Positions 16,196 to 24,034 of a stretch of 27,693 nucleotides of DNA are shown here, one piece after another. Both the position numbers and the translations under genes were made by a program. The stretch spans positions 1-27,693 of the forward strand of contig JBDHXE010000009.1 in the NCBI GenBank assembly GCA_039810525.1. The letters run 5' to 3'. Source of the stretch: JBDHXE01 sp039810525. Lineage in GTDB: Bacteria; Bacteroidota; Ignavibacteria; Kapaibacteriales; UBA2268. The notes below the pieces were generated by a model. It did no database searches, was not told the DNA's origin, and was given only the letters and a program-made list of their open reading frames with translations. Positions within the stretch are counted from its first letter, which is position 1; every line of letters begins with the position of its first letter.

Positions 16196-17656
16196 TTAAA
16201 ATGGTGAATCTTCATCTTCATATTGATCAGATTCGTCCCAATTATTGAAATTATCTGGTGGAAGTTCTTCGTAGCCCATTTCTAAATTATCAAATCGAGC
16301 ACAACCTTTATCAAAAGCTACTCTTACTATCCCAGTTGGTCCATTTCGTTGCTTACCAATAATTAATTCACCTGTGCCTTCGGTAGAAGTGCCATCCTCA
16401 TAAGTCATCATTTTGTATTGCTCTGGCCTATTTACAAACATAACTACGTCAGCGTCTTGCTCTATCGAACCAGATTCCCTTAGGTCAGATAAAAGTGGTC
16501 TTTTATCCTTACCAGGTCTTGTTTCTATAGATCTATTCAACTGAGCCAATGCTACCACTGGTATATTTAATTCCTTGGCTATTTGTTTCAAAGAAGAGGA
16601 TATAAAAGATATTTCTCTTTCGCGGCTCTCTGACTTAGGAGCAGTCATCAGTTGTAAGTAATCTACAAACACGCACTGTACCTTATGTTCAGCTACCAAA
16701 CGCCTACATTTTGCCCTTAGCTCCATAACTGATAGCATAGGACTATCATCAATAAATATTGGCGAATCCGATAATCTGCCCACCGAATGAACTATCATTT
16801 CGTTTTCGGTTTGGTTTATTCTACCAGTCCTAATTTTATGCTGATCTAATTTAGCATCAGCTGATATTAATCTTGTTACAATCTGAATACCAGCCATTTC
16901 TATAGAAAATAATGCAACAGGGATTTTTTCTCGTACGCCCATATTACGTAAAAATGAAAGAGCAAGTGCAGTCTTACCCATAGATGGCCTAGCAGCTATA
17001 ATTATTAGATCAGATCTTTGGAACCCACCCAGCATATCATCTAAACGTGCAAAACCAGTAGTAATACCTGTTAGGCCAGTCTTGTCTTGCTCGGTCATTC
17101 TATTGATTATTTTATAAGTATCTTTAGCTAATTTATTTATGGGGGTAAATGTTTTCTTTAATCGTTTTTCAGCAATTTCAAATATATGTTTCTCAGCTTT
17201 ATCTATCTCTTCTATAGCATCACTCGATTCATCAAAGCAACCATCAATAATTGTCGAAGCAGTATTGATCAATAATCTCTTTAAATATTTTTCTTGTACA
17301 ATACGTGCGTATTGCTCTACATTAGCACTTGTTGGTGTAATATCCATTATTTCTGTTAGATATTTTACTCCACCTATACTTTCTAATTTACCTTGAGAAT
17401 TTAATTCCTCTCTCACAGTTAATAGATCAGCCGAATATCCCTTATCGTTAATATTAGTAATTGCTTGATATATATCTTGATGCCTCTCGTGATAGAAACT
17501 CTCTTTGTCAATAATTTCTACTGTGCGTGATATAGCTAATCTATCGAGCATTATCGCACATAATACAGCTTGCTCTGCCTCATTAGAGTGAGGTGGAACT
17601 TTTGTAAATATTTTGTCATTTGACTTATTCGCGTTTCTTTCTTTCTTTTCTGCCAT
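16196..17656 (-). CDS. dnaB: Replicative DNA helicase DnaB
   Basis: A 486-residue hexameric helicase that unwinds DNA ahead of the replication fork. The N-terminal domain begins PPHSNEAEQAVLCAIMLD (21-38). The RecA-like domain has ITTGFARLDDMLGGF, Walker A ARPSMGKTA (222-230), Walker B VFVDYLQLM, and SDLRESGSIEQDADVV, the hallmark DnaB C-terminal segment. The C-terminus is acidic (DESDQYEDEDSPF), as in many DnaB proteins. No intein or insertion is seen. It is transcribed divergently from the receiver-kinase gene across an 88-base gap that holds both promoters. Confidence 0.97.
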   Translation of the reverse strand: MAEKKERNANKSNDKIFTKVPPHSNEAEQAVLCAIMLDRLAISRTVEIIDKESFYHERHQDIYQAITNINDKGYSADLLTVREELNSQGKLESIGGVKYLTEIMDITPTSANVEQYARIVQEKYLKRLLINTASTIIDGCFDESSDAIEEIDKAEKHIFEIAEKRLKKTFTPINKLAKDTYKIINRMTEQDKTGLTGITTGFARLDDMLGGFQRSDLIIIAARPSMGKTALALSFLRNMGVREKIPVALFSIEMAGIQIVTRLISADAKLDQHKIRTGRINQTENEMIVHSVGRLSDSPIFIDDSPMLSVMELRAKCRRLVAEHKVQCVFVDYLQLMTAPKSESREREISFISSSLKQIAKELNIPVVALAQLNRSIETRPGKDKRPLLSDLRESGSIEQDADVVMFVNRPEQYKMMTYEDGTSTEGTGELIIGKQRNGPTGIVRVAFDKGCARFDNLEMGYEELPPDNFNNWDESDQYEDEDSPF

Positions 17657-17744
17657 TTGCTAAATAAAAAATTTTATATTTAATATTAAGATAATTTTAT
17701 TATTTTAAGTTTTTAAAAATTCTACAATTCTATATTGTAAAAAT

Positions 17745-18853
17745 ATGAAAAAGATTTTAGTAATTGATGATGCTGATTTTATTTTAGATACAACTGCTAC
17801 AATTTTAAAATTTGAAGGCTATCAAGTATATGTTGCAGATAATGGTAGAATAGGCTTTGATATTGCTAAAAAGCATACTCCTAATTTGATACTGTGTGAT
17901 ATATCTATGCAAGAAGTAGATGGTTATCAATTGCTAGAACTAATTAGAAATGATAGCAATCTTAATAGAACACCTTTTGTGTTTCTAACAGCTTTTGCTG
18001 ATAAATCAAATATAAGATTAGGTATGGAGAAAGGTGCAGATGACTATCTAATCAAGCCATTTTCGAGAGATGAATTGATTGCTTCTATTAACGCACAATT
18101 AAAGAAGCACGATATTGTAGAGAAGCAATTAGAAGAAAAAGTTACTAACCTTGGTAAAAGTATTATTTCTATCCTTCCACATGAATTTAGAACAGTTCTA
18201 AACCAAATAAGTGGATCAGCTAAGTATATGAATATAAATTATCAAACTATTCAGCCAGCCGACATTCTCGAATTTACTAATGATATTTTAGATTCTTCAT
18301 CAAGATTACTAAAAATTACAGAAAACTATTTGATATATTCTCGTCTTGAGCTATTCTCGCATTCCAGTACTAAAAAGAAAATGCTTCGTGAGTTTAAAAC
18401 CGATGAGCCTCTAGCTGTTATTAAGATATATCACAAATAATTGCAAAAAATGTAAATAGATTAGATGACTTGGTCATTAATGATAATATAAATAATATAT
18501 ATGTAGAGATATCTACCGAAAGTTTTCATAAAATCATACACGAATTAGTAGAGAATGCTTTTACCTTTTCTACAATTGGTACCGAAGTTAAGATTGATTT
18601 ACAAATAATTGACGATGAATTTATTGAGATTCAAATTATAGACTCGGGGAGAGGTATGAGCGAAGAGCATCTCTCGTCTGTTGGTGCTATGATTCAATTC
18701 GAAAGAGATGTTTTCGAACAGCAAGGTATAGGTTTAGGATTAATTATAGCACGCAAAATAATTAAATTGCATGATGGGCATTTTGAAATCAAAAGCAATA
18801 TTGGTAATGGCACAATAGTTAAATTTACATTGCCCTATAAATTAATTAATTAA
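17745..18853 (+). pseudogene. Receiver-histidine kinase hybrid split by an apparent 1-base deletion
   Basis: Two adjacent reading frames together make one cytoplasmic response-regulator/histidine-kinase hybrid of about 370 residues. Part one (17745-18440) has a receiver domain with Asp8/Asp9, phospho-acceptor Asp52 in ILCDISMQEVDG and Lys104 in IKPFSR, then a dimerisation helix with the H-box SILPHEFRTVLNQ (His146). Part two, which continues to 18853 in the -1 frame, has the N-box IHELVENAFTFS, G1 IDSGRGM and G2 QGIGLGLIIARK. The second frame is open from 18425 and reads DISQIIAKNVNRLDDLV, a natural continuation of AVIK in the first frame. One extra base near 18425 would restore a single ORF. 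I see no slippery heptamer, so a real mutation or a sequencing error is likelier than programmed frameshifting. No membrane segment is present. If the kinase is dead, the first part might still act as a receiver. Confidence 0.85.
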
Positions 18854-19584
18854 AATACAGTGCCTACTGACAGAGATAGAAACACTCCACCAAAATTCTG
18901 TATTGGTAACCCAATAATACTTTCCAAACCTCTATCTCCAAATGGAACATAATAATATTTAAGATTGACCCCTAAAATATTACCTTTAAAAGAGCCAAAG
19001 TAAGAACCTACACCTATATAGCCACCCACACGCGTATAAAAGTCAGCATAAGAAAAAGATTTGAACCAACCCATTATTTCACCATTTGGCATTCTATTAT
19101 AAGTGTAAGGAGTTGATAAAATAAAAGTAGGCCCGCCACCCAATCCTATATAAGGCTGGAACGAATCGGATAAGCTACCTTGAAAAGGAAAATACTGCAA
19201 ACTAACCATTAATGGAAACTTATATAATCGATTAATTTTATTACGAACTTGCCAAACATAATAGCCTTGATTGTCTATCATCAGCTCATCAAACTCATCA
19301 CTATTACGGGCTCCCGAAATATATAAACTTGATTGTAATAATAAACTATTCGACAAAAAGGTATGCAAAAAAAAACCTACACCAAATCCACTATCACTTA
19401 ATAATAAGTCTGCACCCCATCCACCCCCGGGAGTCTGCAATTTATCTTGCTCTACTAGCAATGGGCGAGGTGATTCAAAAATAATTACACTATCGGCAGG
19501 AAAAGTGGTAGGGCCACCTTTCTCCTGAGAATATGAGTTTTTAAATAAAAAAAATAAAACAAATAGAATTAAAGCTTGCTTCAT
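18850..19584 (-). CDS. Predicted outer-membrane beta-barrel protein
   Basis: A 244-residue exported protein with signal peptide MKQALILFVLFFLFKNSYSQ. The mature part alternates aromatic and polar residues in likely beta strands, with GGWGADLLLSDSGFGVGFF, YIGLGGGPTFIL and YTRVGGYIGVGSYF, and ends LSVGTVF with a terminal Phe, consistent with an outer-membrane barrel of about 10 strands. It is convergent with the kinase, and the two stop codons overlap within TTAA at 18850-18853. Specific family not recognised. Confidence 0.72.
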   Translation of the reverse strand: MKQALILFVLFFLFKNSYSQEKGGPTTFPADSVIIFESPRPLLVEQDKLQTPGGGWGADLLLSDSGFGVGFFLHTFLSNSLLLQSSLYISGARNSDEFDELMIDNQGYYVWQVRNKINRLYKFPLMVSLQYFPFQGSLSDSFQPYIGLGGGPTFILSTPYTYNRMPNGEIMGWFKSFSYADFYTRVGGYIGVGSYFGSFKGNILGVNLKYYYVPFGDRGLESIIGLPIQNFGGVFLSLSVGTVF

Positions 19585-19668
19585 AATAAAAATGAATAAA
19601 TTTAAAACTTATAACGTAATGTTAAACTATTAAATTGTATTAAATTTACATATTTTGTATTTTTACAG

Positions 19669-19684
19669 TTTGATATATATCAAA
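19669..19684. promoter_or_regulatory. TTTGATATATATCAAA palindrome upstream of the Nif3-like gene
   Basis: A perfect 16-base palindrome whose right end lies 14 bases before the start codon at 19699. It could be a regulator site overlapping the promoter or leader. Its AT content means chance is a real alternative. Confidence 0.3.
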
Positions 19685-19698
19685 TTTTATAAAAGTAT

Positions 19699-20493
19699 AT
19701 GAAATTATCGCTAATTGTGAATGTTCTCGAAGAATTATTTCCTTACAACAATGCTTTAAAAGACGATAGAGTTGGGCTGCAAATTAATTGTGGCGATAGC
19801 GATATTAATTCAATACATATAGCTTATGAATTAAATACCTTAGTAGTAGAAGAATGCATAAGTAAAGAGTCAAAACTATTAGTGGTATTTCACCCCTTAA
19901 TTTATAGATTACTACCATCTATAGATATTGAGGATAGAGTAGGTGAATTAATTATTAAACTAATTCAGAATAATATCTCTTTATTTGTGGTTCATACTAT
20001 TTATGATACTAATCCTATGGGTACAAACTTTCTAATAGCGCAGAGATTAGCTCTTAAGAAAATATCTAATTTAATAGATATTTCATCAGACTCTAATATC
20101 GGTATGGGTTTCGTAGGCGAATTTGAAAATCATAAAAGCTTAAATGAAATTTTGAAATTATGTAAAAACATTTTTAAATCGCCTATAAGATATACTAATG
20201 GAAAGAATGATTTAATTAAAAAAATTGCAATAGTTGGCGGAAGTGGCTCTTCATTTTCTGATAAAGTATTCGAGCAAGATATTGATGCTTTCATCACTGC
20301 CGATAATTCTTATCATTCATTCCACAGATTTCAGAATAAAATTGCCTTAATTGACCCAGGTCATTATGAAATGGAACAGTTTGTAATTGATGGTATTTAT
20401 GAATATTTATCGCATAATATCGTTTCTAACGATTTAATATTTACTAAATCATCAATTAATACTAATCCAATTAATTATTACATTGAAAATTAA
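19699..20493 (+). CDS. Nif3-like dinuclear metal protein (YbgI family), divergent
   Basis: A 264-residue member of the Nif3/YbgI family, toroidal hexameric proteins with a two-metal site and disputed function (often named GTP cyclohydrolase I type 2 homologue). Landmarks: VVFHPLIYRLLP (62-73), VVHTIYDTNPMGTN (97-110), IAIVGGSGSSF, DAFITADNSYHSFHRF and DPGHYEMEQF. The usual His-His-Pro is Phe64-His65-Pro, so one likely metal ligand is lost, while His99, Asp103 and the His/Glu of GHYEME are kept. The first residues (SLIVNVLEELFPY) fit the family start. It heads a plus-strand run with the zinc-ribbon gene 30 bases downstream, a pairing common in bacteria. Function not established. Confidence 0.85.
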   Translation: MKLSLIVNVLEELFPYNNALKDDRVGLQINCGDSDINSIHIAYELNTLVVEECISKESKLLVVFHPLIYRLLPSIDIEDRVGELIIKLIQNNISLFVVHTIYDTNPMGTNFLIAQRLALKKISNLIDISSDSNIGMGFVGEFENHKSLNEILKLCKNIFKSPIRYTNGKNDLIKKIAIVGGSGSSFSDKVFEQDIDAFITADNSYHSFHRFQNKIALIDPGHYEMEQFVIDGIYEYLSHNIVSNDLIFTKSSINTNPINYYIEN

Positions 20494-20523
20494 AATTTTA
20501 AAACATAATTATTGTGAGGAATA

Positions 20524-21249
20524 ATGGAATCCCAAATATATAATATAGCTCAAGTTGCAGTAATTGACGAACGCCTTGATGAATTACATGAAGATTACGG
20601 TAGTTTGCCTGAGCAAATTAAAATAAAAGAAGCTAACTACTCCGAAAAGAAAAATTTAGTAGATGATACACAACATATCATTGATGAAATCGTTTCATTC
20701 GTATCAAAAGCAAAAACTACTTTAGTGGAATTAAAAGATAAAGAAGAAAGACTTACTCAGCAACAATTCCAAGTTAGAAATAATAAAGAATTTGATGCTA
20801 TTGCAAACGAGATCAACCATATTAAAGCCGAGCATGAGCATTTATCTAACGAGTTAAGGACAAGTGGGGTAAAACAAGAAAATTTAAAAAGTATTTTAGA
20901 CAGCCAATTAAAAGACTACGAGATAGCTAAAGCTGAGCTAGATGAAATATATGCAGAAGAAAAAAAATTAGCAGGAGATCAAGAAGCTGAAATAGCTAAA
21001 TTGAGAAAAACTCGTAGCCAATTTGTAAAAGATATCAAAATCAAATTTATGAAAGACTATGATAGGATTAGGACAATGCACACAGATGCAGCTGTGAAAG
21101 TCAAAAAAAATAGTTGCGCTGGTTGCTTCTCTTTCTTACCTGCTCAATTAATAGTGGAAGTCCGCAACAATCCTAACAATGTATATAATTGTGAGAATTG
21201 TGGGCGTATTTTGATACCAGAAGAATTATATTTAGAAGATGTTTTATAA
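20524..21249 (+). CDS. Coiled-coil protein with C4 zinc ribbon
   Basis: A 241-residue protein of the C4-type zinc-ribbon (DUF164) family. About 1-175 is a long Glu/Lys-rich coiled coil with the family segment TQQQFQVRNNKEFDAIANEI; the C-terminus has CAGCFSFLPAQLI followed by YNCENCGRILIPEELY, two CXXC pairs for one zinc. Related proteins (CT398-like) have the same two-part build; nucleic-acid or chaperone-like roles have been proposed, but none is certain. TGAGGA before the ATG gives a ribosome-binding site. RNase P RNA begins within a few bases of the stop codon. Confidence 0.88.
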   Translation: MESQIYNIAQVAVIDERLDELHEDYGSLPEQIKIKEANYSEKKNLVDDTQHIIDEIVSFVSKAKTTLVELKDKEERLTQQQFQVRNNKEFDAIANEINHIKAEHEHLSNELRTSGVKQENLKSILDSQLKDYEIAKAELDEIYAEEKKLAGDQEAEIAKLRKTRSQFVKDIKIKFMKDYDRIRTMHTDAAVKVKKNSCAGCFSFLPAQLIVEVRNNPNNVYNCENCGRILIPEELYLEDVL

Positions 21250-21253
21250 ATAA

Positions 21254-21663
21254 ACAATAGGGGAAGGCAGGCAATTGCGTCTCTTAAGAGATGAGGAAAG
21301 TCCGAACTTCTGGGAACAGCGTGCTTCGTAACACGAAGGCAGTTAGGTATCATATCCGAACTGACGGAAAGTGCAACAGAAAGTAAACCGCCAGACTGCT
21401 CGAAAGATGCATAATGGTAAGGGTGAAACGATAGTGTAAGATACTATCTATGTATTGGCGACAATTACATACGGTAAACCCCACGCGAAGCAAGATCAAA
21501 TATAGGTATTCTAATCAGAACGTTCCCTCTGTTCACTTACGAGTGAGAATATCAGGGTAGATTGCTGGAGATTTAAGGTGACTTAAATCCTAGATAAATA
21601 ATTGCCTCCAGTTCAAAATAACTGAAGACAGAATTCGGCTTATAGTCTTCCTCTATTTTTGTT
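21254..21663 (+). ncRNA. rnpB: RNase P RNA, bacterial type A
   Basis: The catalytic RNA of RNase P, which removes the 5' leader of pre-tRNA. Conserved blocks are GAGGAAAGTCCGAAC (21293-21307), ACAGAAAGTAAACCGCC (21376-21392), GGGTGAAACGATAGTGTAAG (from 21421), and GACAGAATTCGGCTTATAG (21627-21645). Helix P1 is formed by AATAGGGGAAG near 21256-21266 with CTTCCTCTATT at the 3' end; the T-rich tail after P1 can act as terminator. Ends are set from P1 pairing and are good to a few bases. The order of blocks and the length of about 400 nt fit type A. Confidence 0.95.
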
Positions 21664-21707
21664 TATTGGATAAATTTCTTTATATTAGTATTTTAAAAAG
21701 TGAAAAT

Positions 21708-22010
21708 ATGAAATTACCAGAAGATCCATTTATTTTAGAATTATTACCAGAGTTTATCGATTCGTGGATAGATGAACTTTCTAATAATTTTCCTAAATTG
21801 ATGAAAGATAAAAATGATACTGATCTCTATAGAATGGCTCATACAATGAAAGGATCATGCTATCAGTTCGGATTAAATGAATTAGGAGATATTGGTGTAG
21901 AGCTAATGAAACTTATTAAAAATCAAGAGTGGGAAAAAGTTGACAGTCAATGTAACTATGTATTATCCGAATTCGTCAAATATAAAGAGTTTGTAAAGAG
22001 TAATATTTGA
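21708..22010 (+). CDS. Hpt-domain histidine phosphotransfer protein
   Basis: A 100-residue single Hpt domain, a phosphotransfer intermediate that passes phosphate between receiver domains of hybrid kinases and response regulators. The phosphorylated His is His45 in MAHTMKGSCYQFG, the classic Hpt signature, in an all-helical chain. I chose ATG 21708; the longer frame uses TTG at 21666, which touches the end of RNase P RNA. No kinase or regulator is adjacent, but the split receiver-kinase lies 3 kb upstream. Target unknown. Confidence 0.87.
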   Translation: MKLPEDPFILELLPEFIDSWIDELSNNFPKLMKDKNDTDLYRMAHTMKGSCYQFGLNELGDIGVELMKLIKNQEWEKVDSQCNYVLSEFVKYKEFVKSNI

Positions 22011-22037
22011 TTATTTTTATTTTTTGGTGGAGTTTTT

Positions 22038-22529
22038 ATGAAAAAGATTTTATATTTTTTTATTATAATGTTTGTTGCTGGTACATCTATTACTAATTTA
22101 ATGGCTCAGCAAAGGCTTGCAGTACTACCTTTCAAAAATTTAGATGGTAATTTAGATTATAACGAATGGTGCTACAATATTCAAGATTCTTTATCCAAAT
22201 CAATGAGAAACTCCGATCCAGAAGAAAAACGCTTTCACATAGTTCCTATCGATTCAGTGGAACTAGTATTAGCTGAATTTAATCTTGACCCTGATAATCC
22301 TCAATATTTTACAGATCTTTGGAAAGCTGTAAAAAAACTAAATGTATCTAAGGTAGTTTCTGGCGAATTTAATATTCAAGGTCAAACTATTATCATCAAC
22401 GCTAAGATATATGATACTAAACTAAAATTACCATTACCCAACAATCAAGCCAAAGATGTATTTAGGAAAGTCTCAAATACTTATGATGCTATTCCAGAGA
22501 TTACTGCCGCACTAATCGAAGGCTTTTAA
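22038..22529 (+). CDS. Exported protein, TolB-N/CsgG-like fold suspected
   Basis: A 163-residue protein with a signal peptide (MKKILYFFIIMFVAGTSITNLMAQ). The mature part begins QRLAVLPFKNLDGN and includes a VSKVVSGEFNIQGQTIIINAKIYDT segment. This pattern, a LAVLPF strand followed by a V-x-G-x-F/L strand, recalls the periplasmic domain shared by TolB N-terminus, FlgO and CsgG-like proteins. There is no lipobox Cys. GGTGGAG is a strong ribosome-binding site. The fold call is inference; the function is unknown. The methyltransferase gene follows 3 bases after the stop. Confidence 0.68.
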   Translation: MKKILYFFIIMFVAGTSITNLMAQQRLAVLPFKNLDGNLDYNEWCYNIQDSLSKSMRNSDPEEKRFHIVPIDSVELVLAEFNLDPDNPQYFTDLWKAVKKLNVSKVVSGEFNIQGQTIIINAKIYDTKLKLPLPNNQAKDVFRKVSNTYDAIPEITAALIEGF

Positions 22530-22532
22530 TAG

Positions 22533-23369
22533 ATGATGAATTGCTTAATTTGCCATTCTTCTGATATTAGTAAATTCAATTATGGCAATATCGAATTATT
22601 GAAATGCAAAAATTGTGATATTACTTATTTAGAAAAATTTCCTGATAATGACTCTTTAAAGTCGTTTTATTCTGATAATTATCATATTTCTACTCATACA
22701 TCTGATATTGAGTTGAGAAGATCTGTTCAGCAAATTGAAAACTATCATATTCTCGATTTAATTAAAAAACATAATTTTGAAGCCAAATCTATTGTTGATA
22801 TTGGCTGCGACACAGGATTTTTTATAGACGAAGCCCGTAGAAATTGCTATGAAGTATATGGTATAGAGCTTAATCAAGAAGCAGTTAAATACTGCAATAA
22901 TATTGGTCTTAATGTTAAAAATTCAATAGATGAATTTAAACTTAAATTCGATATAGCAGTGATGAATCATTCTTTAGAGCATTTTGCCAATCCTAAGCAA
23001 TTTATAAATAATTTATCTTTATATATAGCAGATAAAGGCATTGTAATAATTAGAGTGCCTGCTTTTGATTCTTTTTTCTCTAAATTATTAAAACATAAAT
23101 GGATATGGTTCCAGCCCAGCAATCATTATTTTCATTATTCTATCCGATCAATTAAGTATTTATTAGAATCGTGCAATTTTGAAGTAATTTATGCTGAACA
23201 TAGAAACCCTTCTAAGATTACTCATTACTTTAAATATATTTTATCAAGACTAGAATTTTCAAAATATCATTTAATTCCGTTCAAATTCAAAATATTAGTC
23301 TCTCAATTAATCAAAAATATAACTGCCACCGAAATTATTATAGTTGCTAAATGCAAAAAATCAAATTGA
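22533..23369 (+). CDS. SAM-dependent methyltransferase with N-terminal zinc-finger motif
   Basis: A 278-residue class I methyltransferase. An N-terminal C4 zinc-binding motif (Cys4, Cys7, Cys25, Cys28) precedes the Rossmann domain with motif I VDIGCDTGFF (88-97), an acidic end of strand 2 in YGIELNQEA, and MNHSLEHFANP, the post-motif shared by Methyltransf_23-type enzymes. The build (zinc motif plus methyltransferase) resembles sugar or small-molecule methyltransferases of surface polysaccharide pathways, but there is no glycosyltransferase cluster here. The start is one of two adjacent ATG codons. Substrate unknown. Confidence 0.85.
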   Translation: MMNCLICHSSDISKFNYGNIELLKCKNCDITYLEKFPDNDSLKSFYSDNYHISTHTSDIELRRSVQQIENYHILDLIKKHNFEAKSIVDIGCDTGFFIDEARRNCYEVYGIELNQEAVKYCNNIGLNVKNSIDEFKLKFDIAVMNHSLEHFANPKQFINNLSLYIADKGIVIIRVPAFDSFFSKLLKHKWIWFQPSNHYFHYSIRSIKYLLESCNFEVIYAEHRNPSKITHYFKYILSRLEFSKYHLIPFKFKILVSQLIKNITATEIIIVAKCKKSN

Positions 23370-23870
23370 TATATTAGATAAATATATTCTTTGTATTAAT
23401 TATACTCTATTATTGTTCTAATCTAATTTCTTCTAGCTTAGATCATTCAATAATATACTACCATATATACTACAAATATTAAATATTTAAGTAGTAATAC
23501 TTAGTAAATTGATATATTGGCACACAAATTGGACAAATACCTGTAAGTCATTGAAATATAAATAAATAATAAGAAATGATGGCGAATATTGACCAATATT
23601 TTGGTTATTATTATTTCATTGAATAAAAATTAAAGTTTTTAGAAAAAATAACGATATTAAGAATATAATAAGACTAAATACAAAAATAATAGTGAGTACT
23701 ATTCTTTAAGTTTATGAAAAAGATAATTCTTAATTTGGAATAAATTATAAAATTAGATTATATTTTATTTGTTAAAAGAATTAATAGATAAAATTTCTAA
23801 TGCGGTATATGGAAAAATAGTTTGCTTTTTTTAATTATGGATTTTTTACTTTAATACAAGGAAGGTTGTA
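23370..23870. other. Long AT-rich intergenic region upstream of the surface-protein locus
   Basis: About 500 bases with no credible gene on either strand and no tRNA-like segment. It contains an imperfect nested inverted repeat: AAATAATAA (23564-23572) with TTATTATTT (23608-23616), and inside it two AATATT copies around GACC (23585-23600). There is no clear terminator for the methyltransferase gene. The promoter of the surface-protein gene must lie here or inside the methyltransferase gene. Confidence 0.6.
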
Positions 23871-23969
23871 ATGAACAAATACTCTGAAATGGTTGCTAAA
23901 CCGCAAAAGCCAATACCCAAAAGGCTATTATTCCACCTATTCATTGGTATGGAGGGTAATTCTTTATGA
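23871..23969 (+). CDS. Possible 32-residue leader peptide
   Basis: A short ORF beginning MNKYSEMVAKPQKPIPKRLL and ending with TGA. Its support is an excellent ribosome-binding site (AAGGAAGG, about 5 bases before the ATG), better than that of most genes in the window, and its stop codon overlaps the next ATG as ATGA. The peptide is basic with a Pro-rich middle and no known motif. It could be a regulatory leader for the surface gene, or a remnant. I cannot exclude chance. Confidence 0.4.
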   Translation: MNKYSEMVAKPQKPIPKRLLFHLFIGMEGNSL

Positions 23970-24034
23970 AAAATAGGATTTTAATAATTAACAATTTTTT
24001 TAAACTTATGGATAGGTTTAATTATGAAAGATAA
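23966..24034 (+). CDS. Possible 22-residue micro-ORF coupled to the surface gene
   Basis: Starts in the ATGA that ends the preceding micro-ORF and stops 11 bases inside the surface-protein gene, in another frame. It begins MKNRILIINNFFKL. If translated, it would link the leader to the surface gene through translational coupling. There is no independent ribosome-binding site. Weak support. Confidence 0.2.
   Translation: MKNRILIINNFFKLMDRFNYER

Noticed and set aside
16196..17656. Replication origin suspected near dnaB and holB
   Set aside because: These genes are not origin markers in this group, and no dnaA, dnaN or DnaA boxes are visible.
18405..18430. Programmed -1 frameshift in the kinase
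   Set aside because: There is no X XXY YYZ heptamer in the overlap and no strong downstream structure; a one-base deletion is simpler.
18470..18853. Separate HATPase protein starting at TTG 18470
   Set aside because: Open reading continues upstream to 18425 with kinase-like sequence and there is no ribosome-binding site, so it is better seen as the second half of the broken hybrid.
21144..21353. Minus-strand frame of 69 codons over the RNase P RNA start
   Set aside because: It is antisense to the conserved RNase P core and to the zinc-ribbon end; no coding features.
23370..23870. Possible CRISPR leader, origin or tRNA in the long AT-rich gap
   Set aside because: No regularly spaced repeats, no DnaA-box cluster, and no cloverleaf-like G+C-rich segment could be found.
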